DNA from: Aquibium microcysteis
GTDB lineage: Bacteria; Pseudomonadota; Alphaproteobacteria; Rhizobiales; Rhizobiaceae
Direction of reading: 5' to 3'
NCBI RefSeq assembly: GCF_014495845.1
Contig: NZ_CP061080.1
Coordinates: 5,880,001-5,944,000, forward strand
DNA length: 64,000 nucleotides
Both the position numbers and the translations under genes were made by a program. Position 1 is the first letter of the stretch. Each line of letters starts with the position of its first letter. Shown here one piece after another: positions 29,056 to 38,938 of the stretch. A model generated the notes under the pieces. That model was given only the letters and a program-made list of their open reading frames with translations, made no database searches and was not told the DNA's origin.

Positions 29056-30147
29056 TCAGAAGTAGCGCGTGAAGCGCAGCAGGCCCGACCAGGTGTCGTC
29101 TTTCCGGCCACCGCGGAGATTCTCCTCGCTGGCATAGGAGCCCTCGAGGCGGACCTCGAAATTGGTGACCGGGAGCCACACCACCGCGCCCTGCACCAGG
29201 TAGGCCTTGTCGCCGGAGAACTCCTTGAAGTACTGGCCGCCGACCGTCGCGCTCCACTGGGCGTTGATCTTGTGCAGATAGGAGCCGGCGACCGACCACT
29301 CCACGGTGCCCGCTTCGCTCGAGCCGCCGCCGCTCACCGGCATGTCGAGCGCGTACATGTTCACGCCCGAGGCATAGAACATGCCCAGCCGCAGCGACGA
29401 GCCGGCGAAGCCGGGGACGTTGTACTGCGCAGCGCCGAGGACGGCATATTCTCCTGCCGATTCGTCATACGCCACCTTGCCCCAGACGCCGCCCCAACCC
29501 TGGCTGATGCCGGCGACGCCGACGACGTCGGGCATGTAGCCCTTGCCCTCGTTCTGATCGTTCTCGAGCGTGATGGAGCCGAACAGGCCGTTGGGGCCGG
29601 TATAGGCGTAGCCGATCTGCTGGCGCTGCTGCGAGGCGTGCTGGCCGCCGTCATCCGTGTGCAGGATGCCGAAGCGGGCGATGCCCGGCAGCGCCCACGG
29701 TGCCACGAAGGCCGATTCCGTGTAGCCGACGTAGAAGCCGCCGAGCTGCACCATCGCCTGGTCCATGCCGTAGGCGGCGTCGGCGTTGTTCGTCGCGTCG
29801 GCCTGGATGCGCATGAAGCCGCGCAGCGTGCCGAGTTCCGTTTCCGAACGGGCGTCGAGATTCAGACGGGCACGGGTGGTGAAGCGCCAGCCTTCGGCAT
29901 AGTCGCCGGCATAGGTTCCGCCGCTGTAGGAGGCGCCGCCCCGTGCGCCGATCTGCATGCGGACGTAGCCGTCGAGCTTCAGGCACGTCTCGGTTCCCGG
30001 GATGTAGAAGAAGCCCGCACCGAACGCGTCGCAGACGCGTACGTATTCCACGGGCTCCGGCTCGGCGATCACGATCGCGTCGGCCGCAAACGCCGCGTTG
30101 ACGCTCGTCAGGGCGGCAACGGAGGCGAGGGAGAGTCTCAGGTTCAT
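29056..30147 (-). CDS. Omp2-type porin 2
   Basis: A 363-residue paralogue of the neighbouring porin. The signal peptide is MNLRLSLASVAALTSVNAAF. The same EPEPVEYVRVCDAFGAGFFY start, IPGTETCLKLDGYVRMQIG, and a C-terminal LLRFTRYF strand are present. Differences fall mostly in loop segments (GGSSEAG, ASQQRQQ). Two different porins side by side resemble the omp2a/omp2b arrangement of Brucella, where gene conversion swaps segments. The long leader to base 30321 is not translated in my view, because it lacks conservation and a ribosome site. Confidence 0.92.
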   Translation of the reverse strand: MNLRLSLASVAALTSVNAAFAADAIVIAEPEPVEYVRVCDAFGAGFFYIPGTETCLKLDGYVRMQIGARGGASYSGGTYAGDYAEGWRFTTRARLNLDARSETELGTLRGFMRIQADATNNADAAYGMDQAMVQLGGFYVGYTESAFVAPWALPGIARFGILHTDDGGQHASQQRQQIGYAYTGPNGLFGSITLENDQNEGKGYMPDVVGVAGISQGWGGVWGKVAYDESAGEYAVLGAAQYNVPGFAGSSLRLGMFYASGVNMYALDMPVSGGGSSEAGTVEWSVAGSYLHKINAQWSATVGGQYFKEFSGDKAYLVQGAVVWLPVTNFEVRLEGSYASEENLRGGRKDDTWSGLLRFTRYF

Positions 30148-30445
30148 CGTTTGGTTCCTGGTTTCTGTTCGGAAGACGCCGCCCCGGCCCCCGCTCCCCC
30201 GCCTGCGGAGAAGACGTCTTCGCAGGGACGGGTGCTCCTCTTCTTGCGCTGCCTCAACGCAAATCGTGTCCACATATTGCGCCGCACATCTCTTTTGCAT
30301 GCAGCTGTTGCAGAATGGCAACGAACCGGACGTTAATCGAAAAATTTCGACTAAATAGGAGGCAGTGAGCGAGCGCTGAGCATTAATCCGAGAAATAGCG
30401 GAGTGATGTCGATTCTAAGGCGTCGGCCATTCGTGCTGCAGCGCA
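30148..30445. other. Porin 2 upstream region
   Basis: No gene is seen. AT-rich bases around 30320-30390 (GAAAAATTTCGACTAAATAGG), the conserved GCTGTTGCAGAATG block (30304-30317) and the end of the efflux operon on the same strand are here. The promoter of porin 2 is probably within. Confidence 0.5.
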
Positions 30446-31642
30446 TTATTCGCGCCGCACGGCGGCGCCCCCTTCGGCAATCGTGTCGCCGGGATGCAGC
30501 ACGACGGCGTCTCCGGGCGCGAGCCCGTCCAGCACCTGCGCCGTCTCGTTGTTCATGCGTCCGATCTCCACGGGCCTCTGCCGCAGGCGGCCGTCTTCGA
30601 GGACGAACACGGTCCAGTCGCCGCCGGTCCGGAAAAGGGCGGGGATCGGTACGGTGAGGCAGCGCTGGCAGCTCCACACCGTCATCTCGGCGAAGACGCG
30701 ATAGGCATGGCCGAGCCGCGCATCGCCTGCCTCGAGGTCCAGCACCGCGTTCACGCGCTGCTCCTCGATCCCGAGCGCCGAGACCTTGGTGAAGGCGGCC
30801 GGGTCCACCCGGCGCACGATCGCCGGCAGCGCCTCGTCGCCGCCCCAGCCCGTGATCGTTGCCACCGTTCCGGCACCGATGCGCACGGCATCCGACGACA
30901 GCAGGTCGACGACGATCTCCAGATCCGCCGTGTCGCCGATGTCGGCGATCGGAGCGCCCGCCGCCACCGCCTGTTCGCTCTGGGCATGGACCGCCAGGAC
31001 GGATCCGTCGACCGGCGCGAGCAGGTTGACGCAGCAGCTGTCCTCGCCGCCGGGGCGCGGCGAGGGCATCAGCAGCCGCGCTTCGGCGCTTGCCAGTTCG
31101 GCCCGCCGAAAGGCGACCGTCGCCCGCGCGGCCTCGACGGCCGCCCTGCTCAGATCGACCTGGTTCTGCGCCTTCTGCAGCGCGCTCTCCGAAATGATGC
31201 CCGGCCCGAACAGCTTGAGCGCGCGGGCGAGTTCGTCCTCGGCCAGCTGCAGGCCGGTCTCGACGCGCTGCAGCTCGCTTTCTGCAATTCCCACGCCCGA
31301 CCGTGCCGCGTCGCGCGCGGCGAGCAGTTCGGCTTCGGTGCGCCGGTCGATCAGCGGCGGATCGAGCGGGTGAATGGCGGCCACCACCGTCCTGCCCGCC
31401 ACCACCGCATCGCCCTCCTCGAGCACGGTGCGCGACAGGTGACCCGCGATCGGCGCCGAGACGGTGTAGACGTCGCGCACCCGTGTCCGTCCCTCCTCGC
31501 GGATGGTCACCCGCATCGGCCCTTCCGTGACGAGCGCCACGTCGACCAGGGCCGGCTGCTCGCGCAGCGCCCAGGCGAAGCCGGCGACGATGGCCGCGGC
31601 GGCCAGCGCGAGGCCTGCCCTCTTCATCCAGATGGCGGTCAT
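30446..31642 (-). CDS. HlyD-family periplasmic adaptor of an ABC exporter
   Basis: A 398-residue membrane-fusion protein. It has an N-terminal membrane anchor (LALAAAAIVAGFAWAL), a lipoyl half-motif (TVSAPIAGHLSRTVLEEGDA), a long coiled-coil hairpin (residues 100-190), the second lipoyl half (LLAPVDGSVLAVHAQSEQAV) and a beta-barrel domain. It links the inner-membrane FtsX-type permease to the outer membrane or guides substrate. It starts three bases after the permease stop in an ATPase-permease-adaptor operon. Substrate unknown; lipids, peptides or glycolipids are typical. Confidence 0.88.
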   Translation of the reverse strand: MTAIWMKRAGLALAAAAIVAGFAWALREQPALVDVALVTEGPMRVTIREEGRTRVRDVYTVSAPIAGHLSRTVLEEGDAVVAGRTVVAAIHPLDPPLIDRRTEAELLAARDAARSGVGIAESELQRVETGLQLAEDELARALKLFGPGIISESALQKAQNQVDLSRAAVEAARATVAFRRAELASAEARLLMPSPRPGGEDSCCVNLLAPVDGSVLAVHAQSEQAVAAGAPIADIGDTADLEIVVDLLSSDAVRIGAGTVATITGWGGDEALPAIVRRVDPAAFTKVSALGIEEQRVNAVLDLEAGDARLGHAYRVFAEMTVWSCQRCLTVPIPALFRTGGDWTVFVLEDGRLRQRPVEIGRMNNETAQVLDGLAPGDAVVLHPGDTIAEGGAAVRRE

Positions 31643-31645
31643 GTC

Positions 31646-34018
31646 CTACTCCCTTGTCTTGAGGACCCGCACCAGGTCGAGCCTGTCGATGCGCCGCCGC
31701 ACGATCAGCGCGGAGACCAGCGCCACGACGAGCACGACGAGGCTCGAAACCGCGAAGGTCGAGCGCTCGACGATCAGCGGGATGCGGAAGAGGTCGCTCT
31801 CGAAGCCGCGCACCACGGACCAGGAGAAGCCGTAGCCGAGCGCCCAGCCCAGTGGCTGCGCCATGAGCACGATCGCGCCGAGCTCGATCAGGAGGACGCT
31901 CGACACCTCGCCGCGCGTGAAGCCCATCACCCGCAGGCTGGCGAGTTCGCGGGCCCGTTCGGACAGCTGGATCCGCGCCGAATTGTAGACGACACCGAAC
32001 GTGATGATGACGGCGAGCAGCGTGTAGAGGGTCGTCATGATGGTGATGTTCTCGCCCACCGTCTCGCGGAAGCGGGCGCGCGAGACGCCCTGCAGCGCGA
32101 TGGAGGCCACCGCCGGCGTCTGCTTCACCGCCGCGTAGAGATCGTCGAGCCGCGACCCGTCGATCGCCACGCGCACGCCCGAGAGCCGCGGGCCGCCGCC
32201 CACCAGCCTGTCCAGCGCGTCGAGGCGCATGGTCACGGCGAGGCCCACATAGCCCTGCACGATACTGGTCACCGGCGCCTCGACCAGGCGATGGCCCTTT
32301 TCCAGGAGTTCGATCTCGACGCGGTCGCCGATCGACAGCCGAAGCAGGTTCGCCACCCGCTCCGAGACCATCAGCCCGGTCGCCGGCGGCTCGACGGGCC
32401 GGAAATCCTCGTCGAGAACCCGCGCCAGCTCCGGTCGGGGCATGAGTCCCGAGATCGCCAGGCGGCGCTCCCGGTGACCCTTGCGCAGGATCACCGGCGT
32501 CGCGCGGAAGCCTTCCGCCCGCAGCACGCCGGGCATTGCCGCCACCGCCTGCAGCGCGCGCGGCGACCGCTCCATGCCGAAGCTGATCGTCGCGTCCTGC
32601 CGCTCGGTGCGGAAGAACACGGTGTCGATCATGAAGTCGATCGAATCGAAGGAGAACAGCGCCGTCACCAGCAGCGCCACCGCCATCGAGGTGCCCAGCG
32701 TCGTCATCAGCGTGCGCACCGGCCAGCGGACCAGATGACGCAGCGCCATGATCGTCAGCTGCGAGAAGACCTTGGCCAGCGCCACCGTACCGCCGAACAG
32801 CGAGCGATACTGCGTCGGCGCGGGCGGGCGCATGGCCACCGCCGGCGGCAGGCGCACGACGCTCCAGATCGCTCGTCCGGCTCCGGCCAGCGCTGCCGCC
32901 GCGCTGACGCCGGCCGCGATCACGTAGAGGTCGAGGCTCTGGCGGAAGATCAGGAAGGGGAAGGAAAAGAACTCGGCGTAGAGCCGGGTCATCCCGCGCC
33001 CGAGCCAGTTGCCCGCGAACGACCCGACGGCGATGCCGATCACGGCGATCACAAGCGTCAGCTTGGCATAGTGCCAGGCGGCCGCGAACGAGGAATAGCC
33101 CACCGCCTTCATCAGCCCCACCTGCTCGCGCTCCAGCGCGATCAGCCGGGTCAGGATCATGTTCACCAGGAAAGCCGAGACGAACAGGAAGATCGGCGGG
33201 ATGATCACCGCCATGGCCCTGAGCTGCGTGAGCTCGTTGTCGAGGAAGGCATGCGAGGTCTGGTCGGTACGGTCATGCGCGCCGGTGCCGCCGTAGGGCT
33301 TCAGCAGCGCGTCGACACGGTCCATCACGCCGTTCAGCTCGGCGCCGCGCTGCGTGCGCAGGACGAGGTCGTTGAAGGCACCGTTCATGTCGAAGATGCC
33401 GGCGAGCGTCGTGCGCGGCATGTAGAAGACGCCGAAGCGGCGCTGGTCGGGCACCATGTCGCCCGGCCCGATGGCATAGACATATTCCGGCGACAGCACG
33501 ATGCCGGTGACCGTCAGCACGCGCTTGCGGCCGTCGAGGATGGCCGAGAAGGTCGAGCCCGGAGCCATCCGGTGCGCCCTGGCGAAGGGCTCCGTCACCG
33601 CCACCTCGCCGGTGCGGTCCGCCTCCGGCAGGCGCCCGCTGCGCAGATAGAGCCGGTTGACAGCCGGATCGCCGCGGTCGGGTATCGAGACGGCGATCCC
33701 CGTCGCCGGCTCCGCCATGCCCGGCAGGTCGAGCAGCGTCGCCTTCACGATCCGCAGCTCCGCGGCGCTGACGCCCGGAACGGCAGCGATCTCCGCGCGC
33801 AGGTGCAGCGGCGCGCGGGTCAGGCCCGAGAAGACGGTGGCGAAGCGGTAGCGCTCGTAGAAGGCCGAGCGCGTCTCGTCGAGGGAACGGTAGGCGCCGA
33901 CCGCGATGACGATGGTCATCACGCCGCAGGCCATGACGAGCGAGACCGCCAGCACCTGCGCCCACAGCCGCGCGAGGTCGCGGGCGAGCTTGCGGTCGAG
34001 GGCCGCGACCGCGATCAC
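31646..34018 (-). CDS. FtsX/MacB-type ABC transporter permease, duplicated
   Basis: A 790-residue inner-membrane permease with an N-terminal TM helix ([20 protein letters not shown]), a periplasmic MacB-like domain, and an FtsX core of three helices near 270-400. A second periplasmic domain and a second FtsX core (about 660-790, [19 protein letters not shown] and [11 protein letters not shown]) follow, so it is a pseudo-dimeric permease. The start is GTG at 34018, overlapping the ATPase stop (GTGA), with a perfect GGAGGTGA just before it. It belongs to the same operon as the ATPase and adaptor and is used for mechanotransmission-type export rather than channel transport. Confidence 0.88.
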   Translation of the reverse strand: MIAVAALDRKLARDLARLWAQVLAVSLVMACGVMTIVIAVGAYRSLDETRSAFYERYRFATVFSGLTRAPLHLRAEIAAVPGVSAAELRIVKATLLDLPGMAEPATGIAVSIPDRGDPAVNRLYLRSGRLPEADRTGEVAVTEPFARAHRMAPGSTFSAILDGRKRVLTVTGIVLSPEYVYAIGPGDMVPDQRRFGVFYMPRTTLAGIFDMNGAFNDLVLRTQRGAELNGVMDRVDALLKPYGGTGAHDRTDQTSHAFLDNELTQLRAMAVIIPPIFLFVSAFLVNMILTRLIALEREQVGLMKAVGYSSFAAAWHYAKLTLVIAVIGIAVGSFAGNWLGRGMTRLYAEFFSFPFLIFRQSLDLYVIAAGVSAAAALAGAGRAIWSVVRLPPAVAMRPPAPTQYRSLFGGTVALAKVFSQLTIMALRHLVRWPVRTLMTTLGTSMAVALLVTALFSFDSIDFMIDTVFFRTERQDATISFGMERSPRALQAVAAMPGVLRAEGFRATPVILRKGHRERRLAISGLMPRPELARVLDEDFRPVEPPATGLMVSERVANLLRLSIGDRVEIELLEKGHRLVEAPVTSIVQGYVGLAVTMRLDALDRLVGGGPRLSGVRVAIDGSRLDDLYAAVKQTPAVASIALQGVSRARFRETVGENITIMTTLYTLLAVIITFGVVYNSARIQLSERARELASLRVMGFTRGEVSSVLLIELGAIVLMAQPLGWALGYGFSWSVVRGFESDLFRIPLIVERSTFAVSSLVVLVVALVSALIVRRRIDRLDLVRVLKTRE

Positions 34019-34737
34019 CAGGTCACCTCCGACGGCTTCGCCCGCCGCTCGTTCACGGTCGCTTCGGCGATCTGCCCGTCGCGGAAGGAGAAGACGCGGT
34101 GGGCGATCTGCCGGATGCCGGCATTGTGCGTGATGATCGCCATCGTCGTGTCGAGCTCCTCGTTGATGCGCGCCAGCGCCTCCAGCACGAGGATGCCGGT
34201 CCTGGAATCGAGCGCGCCGGTCGGCTCGTCGCACAGCATCACTTCAGGCCGCTTGGCGATGGCCCGCGCGATCGCCACGCGCTGCTGCTCCCCGCCGGAA
34301 AGCTGCGCCGGGAAATGGTGGATGCGGTCCTTGAGGCCGACCATCTCCAGCGCATCCTCCGGTCGCATCGGATTGGCGGATATCTCCGTCACCAGCGCGA
34401 CGTTCTCCCAGGCCGTGAGGCTCGGGATCAGGTTGTAGAACTGGAAGACGAAGCCGACATGGTCGCGCCGGTAGGCGGTCAGCTGCCGCTCCGAAAAGCG
34501 CGTCAGCTCCTCGTCGCGGAAGCGCATCGTCCCGGACGACGGGGTGTCGAGCCCGCCCATGATGTTGAGCAGGGTGGACTTGCCGCTGCCGGAAGGGCCG
34601 AGCAGCACCGCGATCTCGCCCGCGGCGAGGTCGAGGTCGACGCCGCGCAGCGCATACACCTCCACTTCGCCGCTGCGGTAGACTTTCGTCAGACCGCGCG
34701 CGGAAAAGATCGGCCGGTCGGTGCGGGGGCTGTCCAT
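34015..34737 (-). CDS. LolD/MacB-type ABC transporter ATPase
   Basis: A 240-residue ATPase with complete motifs: Walker [15 protein letters not shown]-loop [10 protein letters not shown], signature [15 protein letters not shown], Walker [14 protein letters not shown] and H-loop ITHN. It energises the duplicated FtsX permease whose start overlaps its stop. No Shine-Dalgarno sequence is visible before the ATG, and the FNR-type box upstream is centred exactly 41.5 bases before the A of the ATG, which would fit a leaderless transcript. Confidence 0.92.
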   Translation of the reverse strand: MDSPRTDRPIFSARGLTKVYRSGEVEVYALRGVDLDLAAGEIAVLLGPSGSGKSTLLNIMGGLDTPSSGTMRFRDEELTRFSERQLTAYRRDHVGFVFQFYNLIPSLTAWENVALVTEISANPMRPEDALEMVGLKDRIHHFPAQLSGGEQQRVAIARAIAKRPEVMLCDEPTGALDSRTGILVLEALARINEELDTTMAIITHNAGIRQIAHRVFSFRDGQIAEATVNERRAKPSEVTW

Positions 34738-34771
34738 GCCCGTTGTCTAGGCGGGGGGAGGGCGTTCTGCC

Positions 34772-34785
34772 TTGACGCGCGTCAA
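34772..34785. promoter_or_regulatory. FNR/FixK-type box before the ABC export operon
   Basis: TTGACGCGCGTCAA is a perfect TTGAC-N4-GTCAA dyad, the form bound by FixK, FNR and NnrR-like regulators. Its centre lies 41.5 bases upstream of the first base of the ATPase start codon, the classical class II activation distance if transcription starts at the ATG. Confidence 0.65.
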
Positions 34786-34822
34786 TCGGCACCGCGAGGC
34801 GGCAACCGCAGCGGGAGACGCC

Positions 34823-35521
34823 TCAGCCGGCGTCCTTCCGCTTCCTCCAGTCCGCGAGCACCGTGCGGCGGCGGCGCGCCGCCGCATGCAGCGTCAGCGT
34901 CACCTCCTCGTCGGTCAGCTGGTGGAAATCGCGGTAGTGCAGGCTCAGCGCGCGAAACTGCGCCGGCTGCGACAGGCATACCACCCGGTCGGCCTCCAGC
35001 CGCAGCTCCTGCACGGTCCCGGCGGGCGCCACCGGCAACGCGACGAGGATGGCGCGAGGCGAACGCCGCCTCATGGCGCGGATCGCTACCCGCATCGTCG
35101 TGCCGGTGGCCGCGCCGTCGTCGACGAGGATGGCGGTCTTGCCGGTCACCGAGAGGGCCTTGCGCCCGCTGCGATAGGCGTGGGCGCGGCGTTCGAGTTC
35201 CGGCCGTTCCTGCTTCACCAGCGCGTCGAGTTCCTCTTCCGAAAGACCGTAGGCTTCCACCATCTCGCGGTTCAGGACGACGTCCGGCGGATTTCCGTCG
35301 ACGATGGCCGCCACCGCCAGTTCCGGATTGGCCGGCGCGCCCACTTTTCGCACGATCACGAGATCGAGCGGCGCGTTCAGAGCGCCGGCGATCGGATCGG
35401 CCACGGGCACGCCGCCCCGCGGCAGCGCCAGCACGACGGGATCATGCGGCGAAAGCGCGGCGATTTCGCCCGCGAGCAGGCGTCCGGCCTCGGTTCGATC
35501 CTCGAACATGCTCGTCGACAT
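34823..35521 (-). CDS. Predicted phosphoribosyltransferase
   Basis: A 232-residue protein with the PRPP-binding loop AILVDDGAATGTTMRVAIRA and the N-terminal motif PVVLALPRGGVPVADPIA typical of stand-alone predicted phosphoribosyltransferases. These transfer phosphoribose to a purine- or pyrimidine-like base; the acceptor is unknown. The start MSTSMFEDRTEAGRLL is chosen over an upstream ATG in low-complexity sequence. An FNR-type box lies 72 bases upstream. Homologues in rhizobia often belong to microaerobic or stress regulons, in line with that box. Confidence 0.85.
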   Translation of the reverse strand: MSTSMFEDRTEAGRLLAGEIAALSPHDPVVLALPRGGVPVADPIAGALNAPLDLVIVRKVGAPANPELAVAAIVDGNPPDVVLNREMVEAYGLSEEELDALVKQERPELERRAHAYRSGRKALSVTGKTAILVDDGAATGTTMRVAIRAMRRRSPRAILVALPVAPAGTVQELRLEADRVVCLSQPAQFRALSLHYRDFHQLTDEEVTLTLHAAARRRRTVLADWRKRKDAG

Positions 35522-35592
35522 CTCTCGGCGCCTCGCGGGCGGGCTGACCCGGCCCGCCGACGCAACCATGGGCGTAGCGCGGATGTTCCGCC

Positions 35593-35606
35593 TTGACCCT
35601 CGTCAA
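35593..35606. promoter_or_regulatory. FNR/FixK-type box before the phosphoribosyltransferase gene
   Basis: TTGACCCTCGTCAA has perfect TTGAC/GTCAA half-sites with four spacer bases. A centre at -41.5 would place transcription start near 35558 and leave a 37-base leader before the ATG at 35521. Confidence 0.7.
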
Positions 35607-35875
35607 GCCTCGCCGCGCCCGATCCTGAACGCCTCGGTGGCGGACCTGGTCGGCTTTCCCGGCCTCTCCCCCTTCGCCGCTTCCAGGCATGCCGTCGACG
35701 GCATTGCCGGGAAGGCCGCGCTCGGGTGCGGCAAGCCGGGCTCCGCGTGGACGCGGTCGGTCGCGTGCGCGTGGGCACGCCCGAGGTCGATCCGTTCGCC
35801 GCGCAGGCGACCGGCAGTCCTCGTCATCGGAACGAACCTGCCGGTCGCCTGCGCCTGCGTGGCGCCGCACCAGCC

Positions 35876-35913
35876 AAAAAAAACGCCGACCCTCCGGGGG
35901 GAGAGGGTCGGCG
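35876..35913 (-). terminator. Intrinsic terminator of the DUF982 gene
   Basis: On the minus strand an 11-bp stem (CGCCGACCCTC with its complement) and an eight-base loop are followed by a run of eight T. It lies 94 bases after the DUF982 stop. Confidence 0.93.
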
Positions 35914-36006
35914 GCAGGGTCTAGTCAGCGACGGCTCGGAGTAGGGGGGCGATGTCGAGGCCGCCGCTGCCCAACAACTTGCGTTTCCGCGAAAGGTTCC
36001 CTCTCC

Positions 36007-36555
36007 TCATTCGAAAACCAGCACGCCCGCCTGGCGTGCCGCATCGACGAGGCGGGCGCGCGCATCGGAGACGGCCATGAGGCCGTCGAGTGCGGCCTGC
36101 GCCGCGTTCAGCGCCTCTTCCTGGCTGGCGCCGCCCGGCCAGTCGACGTTCTGCAGATAGTCGCGCGCGGCGCGCACGGATCCGATCTCGATCGTCCCGA
36201 CCTGATCGGAGACCGTGACCGCCCGCTCGAACGGCTCGTCCTGCGTCTCGGCCATCCTGATGTCCTTCGTCATGTCGGTGCTCTCCAGCAATTGCGCATG
36301 GTCCGCCAGGATTTCCGCTTCCCGCGCCGCCTCCGCGAAGGCGCGCCGGGCCAGCACGGGCGGCTTGAAGCCCTTCAGCACGGCGAGGCACGCCAGTCGC
36401 GCGGCCCGATGCCGCCCGCTCCATTCGTTGGGCCAGCGATGCAGCAGCATTTCGGCGGCCTGACGTGTGTTGGTGACGTCGAACGACCGCGCTTCCCGGG
36501 GATCCAGCACCGTCACCGGCGCATCGAACCACCCGCTTTCCATGTTGACCTGCAT
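36007..36555 (-). CDS. Tandem DUF982 protein
   Basis: A 182-residue protein made of two DUF982 units. The first (residues 8-86) has [33 protein letters not shown] and [10 protein letters not shown]. The second (about 105-180) is [19 protein letters not shown] followed by [17 protein letters not shown]982 proteins of about 80-100 residues are abundant in rhizobia and uncharacterised; two-unit forms are less usual. A good AGGAG site precedes the ATG. The gene diverges from selO. Confidence 0.8.
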   Translation of the reverse strand: MQVNMESGWFDAPVTVLDPREARSFDVTNTRQAAEMLLHRWPNEWSGRHRAARLACLAVLKGFKPPVLARRAFAEAAREAEILADHAQLLESTDMTKDIRMAETQDEPFERAVTVSDQVGTIEIGSVRAARDYLQNVDWPGGASQEEALNAAQAALDGLMAVSDARARLVDAARQAGVLVFE

Positions 36556-36742
36556 GTCGGTAATCTCCTGGGACGCTGACGAACGCTTCGCCTGCCGGAT
36601 CGTTCCGGCAGCCGGGCCGTGCGCTATCGGAGGATTGAGGCGAAGCGACGGCGACACCCGGTGCCGGTGGTGCAACGCGACCGGCGCCGACCTATATGCG
36701 TGGTTCGACGGACAGATGGCACAGTCAGGGAAGGGGCCGGTC

Positions 36743-38254
36743 ATGGACACCCCCACGCAGACACGGACGGCGGACGGCGCGGTGCTGCCGCGCTTCGAGA
36801 TGAGCTATGCGGAGCTTCCCGCCCGCTTCCATGCCCGGCCCGGCCTGTCGCCGGTGCTCGAGCCGCGCCTGGTCAAGCTCAACGGGTCGCTTGCGCGTGC
36901 GCTCGGCCTCGATCCGGCCGCGCTCGGCTCGCCGGAGGGCATCGAGATGCTGGCCGGCAGCCGCCCGCCCAACGGCGCTCCGCCCATCGCCCAGGCCTAT
37001 GCGGGCCACCAGTTCGGCAATTTCGTGCCGCAGCTCGGCGACGGCCGCGCGCTGCTGCTCGGCGAGGTGGTGGATCCGCAGGGCCGCCGGCGCGACATCC
37101 AGCTCAAGGGGTCCGGGCCGACGCCGTTTTCGCGCGGCGGCGACGGCCGCGCGGCCCTCGGCCCCGTGCTGCGCGAATACGTCCTCAGCGAGGCGATGGC
37201 GGCGCTCGGCATCCCCACCACCCGCAGCCTGGCGGTCGTGACGACCGGCGAGAAGGTCTATCGCGACTGGCCGCTGCCGGGCGCCATACTCACGCGCGTT
37301 GCCGCCAGCCACATCCGCGTCGGCACCTTCCAGTACTTCGCCGCGCGCGGCGACACCGACGGCATCCGCGCGCTGGCCGATCACGTGATCGCGCGCCACT
37401 ACCCCGGGATCGCCCCGGACGCCGGCCGCTATCTGGCGCTGCTGGAAGCGGTCATCGCCGCGCAGGCGCGTCTGGTCGCCTCCTGGATGCTCGTCGGCTT
37501 CATTCATGGCGTCATGAACACCGACAACATGACCGTTTCCGGCGAGACCATCGACTACGGCCCCTGCGCCTTCCTGGACGAGTTCGCGCCCGACAAGGTC
37601 TTCTCCTCGATCGACCGTGCCGGACGCTATGCCTATTCCAACCAGCCCCACGTCGCGGTGTGGAACCTCGCGCGGCTGGCCGAGACGCTGCTGCCCCTGA
37701 TCGCCGACGCCCAGGACGAGGCGATCGCCAGGGCCGAGACGGCGCTGCGCGGCTTCCAGGCCCACTACGAAGGCGTGTTCCACATCGGCCTGCGCCGCAA
37801 GCTCGGCCTGCTTTCGCAGGAGGATCACGACGTGCAGCTCGCCAGCGATCTCTTCGCCCTGATGGCGGAATCCGGACCGGACTTCACGCTCACCTTCCGC
37901 GGCCTCGTCGACGAACTCGACGCGCCGCTCGGCGAGGGGCCGGTGCGCGCACTGTTCGCGACGCCCACCGCCTTCGATGCCTGGTCGGTGAAGTGGCGCG
38001 ACCGCCTGTCACGCGAGCCGGGGCGGGACGCCGAGCGCCGCGACACCATGCGACGGGCGAGCCCCCGCATCATCGCCCGCAACCACCGCGTCGAGGAGGC
38101 GATCCGCGCGGCCGAGGACCATGGCGACTTCGCGCCCTTCGAGAGGCTGGTGGAGGTGCTGCAGCGGCCCTTCGACGACCGGCCGGAGGACGACGCCTAT
38201 GCCCTGCCGCCCCGGCCGCACGAGCGCGTGACGAAGACCTTCTGCGGCACCTGA
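36743..38254 (+). CDS. selO: Protein adenylyltransferase SelO (YdiU)
   Basis: A 503-residue pseudokinase-fold AMP transferase that moves AMP from ATP to Ser, Thr or Tyr of redox-related proteins. Conserved blocks are all present: [68 protein letters not shown], and [20 protein letters not shown]. The C-terminal cysteine (KTFCGT) is at the position of the selenocysteine in animal SelO. The start ATG at 36743 follows GGGGCC; upstream in-frame codons overlap the divergent promoter. Confidence 0.93.
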   Translation: MDTPTQTRTADGAVLPRFEMSYAELPARFHARPGLSPVLEPRLVKLNGSLARALGLDPAALGSPEGIEMLAGSRPPNGAPPIAQAYAGHQFGNFVPQLGDGRALLLGEVVDPQGRRRDIQLKGSGPTPFSRGGDGRAALGPVLREYVLSEAMAALGIPTTRSLAVVTTGEKVYRDWPLPGAILTRVAASHIRVGTFQYFAARGDTDGIRALADHVIARHYPGIAPDAGRYLALLEAVIAAQARLVASWMLVGFIHGVMNTDNMTVSGETIDYGPCAFLDEFAPDKVFSSIDRAGRYAYSNQPHVAVWNLARLAETLLPLIADAQDEAIARAETALRGFQAHYEGVFHIGLRRKLGLLSQEDHDVQLASDLFALMAESGPDFTLTFRGLVDELDAPLGEGPVRALFATPTAFDAWSVKWRDRLSREPGRDAERRDTMRRASPRIIARNHRVEEAIRAAEDHGDFAPFERLVEVLQRPFDDRPEDDAYALPPRPHERVTKTFCGT

Positions 38255-38285
38255 CGCGCGATCCGCCAAGGACCGGCGCCCGCGC

Positions 38286-38325
38286 GGCGCCACCGGCGGC
38301 AGGCCCCGCCGCCGCCGGTGGCGCC
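38286..38325. terminator. Bidirectional hairpin between selO and the IalB-like gene
   Basis: A perfect 15-bp stem (GGCGCCACCGGCGGC and complement) with a ten-base loop lies between two convergent genes. It has no clear U run, so it may work mainly by its high GC content. Confidence 0.65.
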
Positions 38326-38338
38326 GTTCGCGCGAGGA

Positions 38339-38938
38339 TCAGGACTGCTTTTCGAGCGCCGTCAGCGCCTGGTCGAGGCCGCGCCAGGACACCGGCACGG
38401 AGATGATGCGGCCGCCGGCATCGGCGAAACGGATCTGGCCCGCTTCGCCGGCCCGCAGCGGCTTCAGGCTCTTTGCGTCCGGACGGGTGTCGGCGAAGCA
38501 GGAACCGCCCGCGCAGCGCTTCCACTCGAGGATGATCGCGCCTTCGGCGGGCGCCTTGGGATCGACGATCACCCCGACCTGGCCCGGCAGCGAGATGTTG
38601 ACCGGCAGCACGGCCGTCATGATCAGCTGATCGTTGTCCGGCAGGCGCCCGATCGCCAGCTGGGCGATCGGCTGCGTCTGGCCCTGGACCTTGACGGTCT
38701 GGACGACCTCGCAGGTCTGCCCCTCGGGGCGGGCGTTCTTCTTGCCGGCCTCCTCGGCCGGCGCCGGCTGGCGCACGCAGCGCAGCAGCCAGTCGCCGAA
38801 GGTGGCGGTGGTCACCGCCGGATCGGCCGGAACCTCCGGACGCGGCGCCGGGCTCGGCGTCTGCGCGGGAGCGGCGGTGACGGAAAGCAGCGCGGCGAGG
38901 CCGGCAAGGGCGCTGCGGAAGCGGATTGAAGCGTTCAT
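38339..38938 (-). CDS. Invasion-associated locus B (IalB) family protein
   Basis: A 199-residue periplasmic protein with a signal peptide (MNASIRFRSALAGLAALLSV, cleavage near APAQ). The IalB core is TTATFGDWLLRCVRQ, then QTCEVVQTVKVQGQTQPIAQ, ISLPGQVGVIVD, and WKRCAGGSCFADTR, with two probable disulphide pairs. First described in Bartonella, the family is common in non-pathogenic rhizobia as well. Its molecular role is unclear; envelope or host interaction is proposed. Confidence 0.88.
   Translation of the reverse strand: MNASIRFRSALAGLAALLSVTAAPAQTPSPAPRPEVPADPAVTTATFGDWLLRCVRQPAPAEEAGKKNARPEGQTCEVVQTVKVQGQTQPIAQLAIGRLPDNDQLIMTAVLPVNISLPGQVGVIVDPKAPAEGAIILEWKRCAGGSCFADTRPDAKSLKPLRAGEAGQIRFADAGGRIISVPVSWRGLDQALTALEKQS

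Noticed and set aside
30494..34438. 1314-codon plus-strand open frame opposite the ABC export operon
   Set aside because: It spans three genes on the other strand, is low-complexity (HR/DG-rich) and has no ribosome site or family features.
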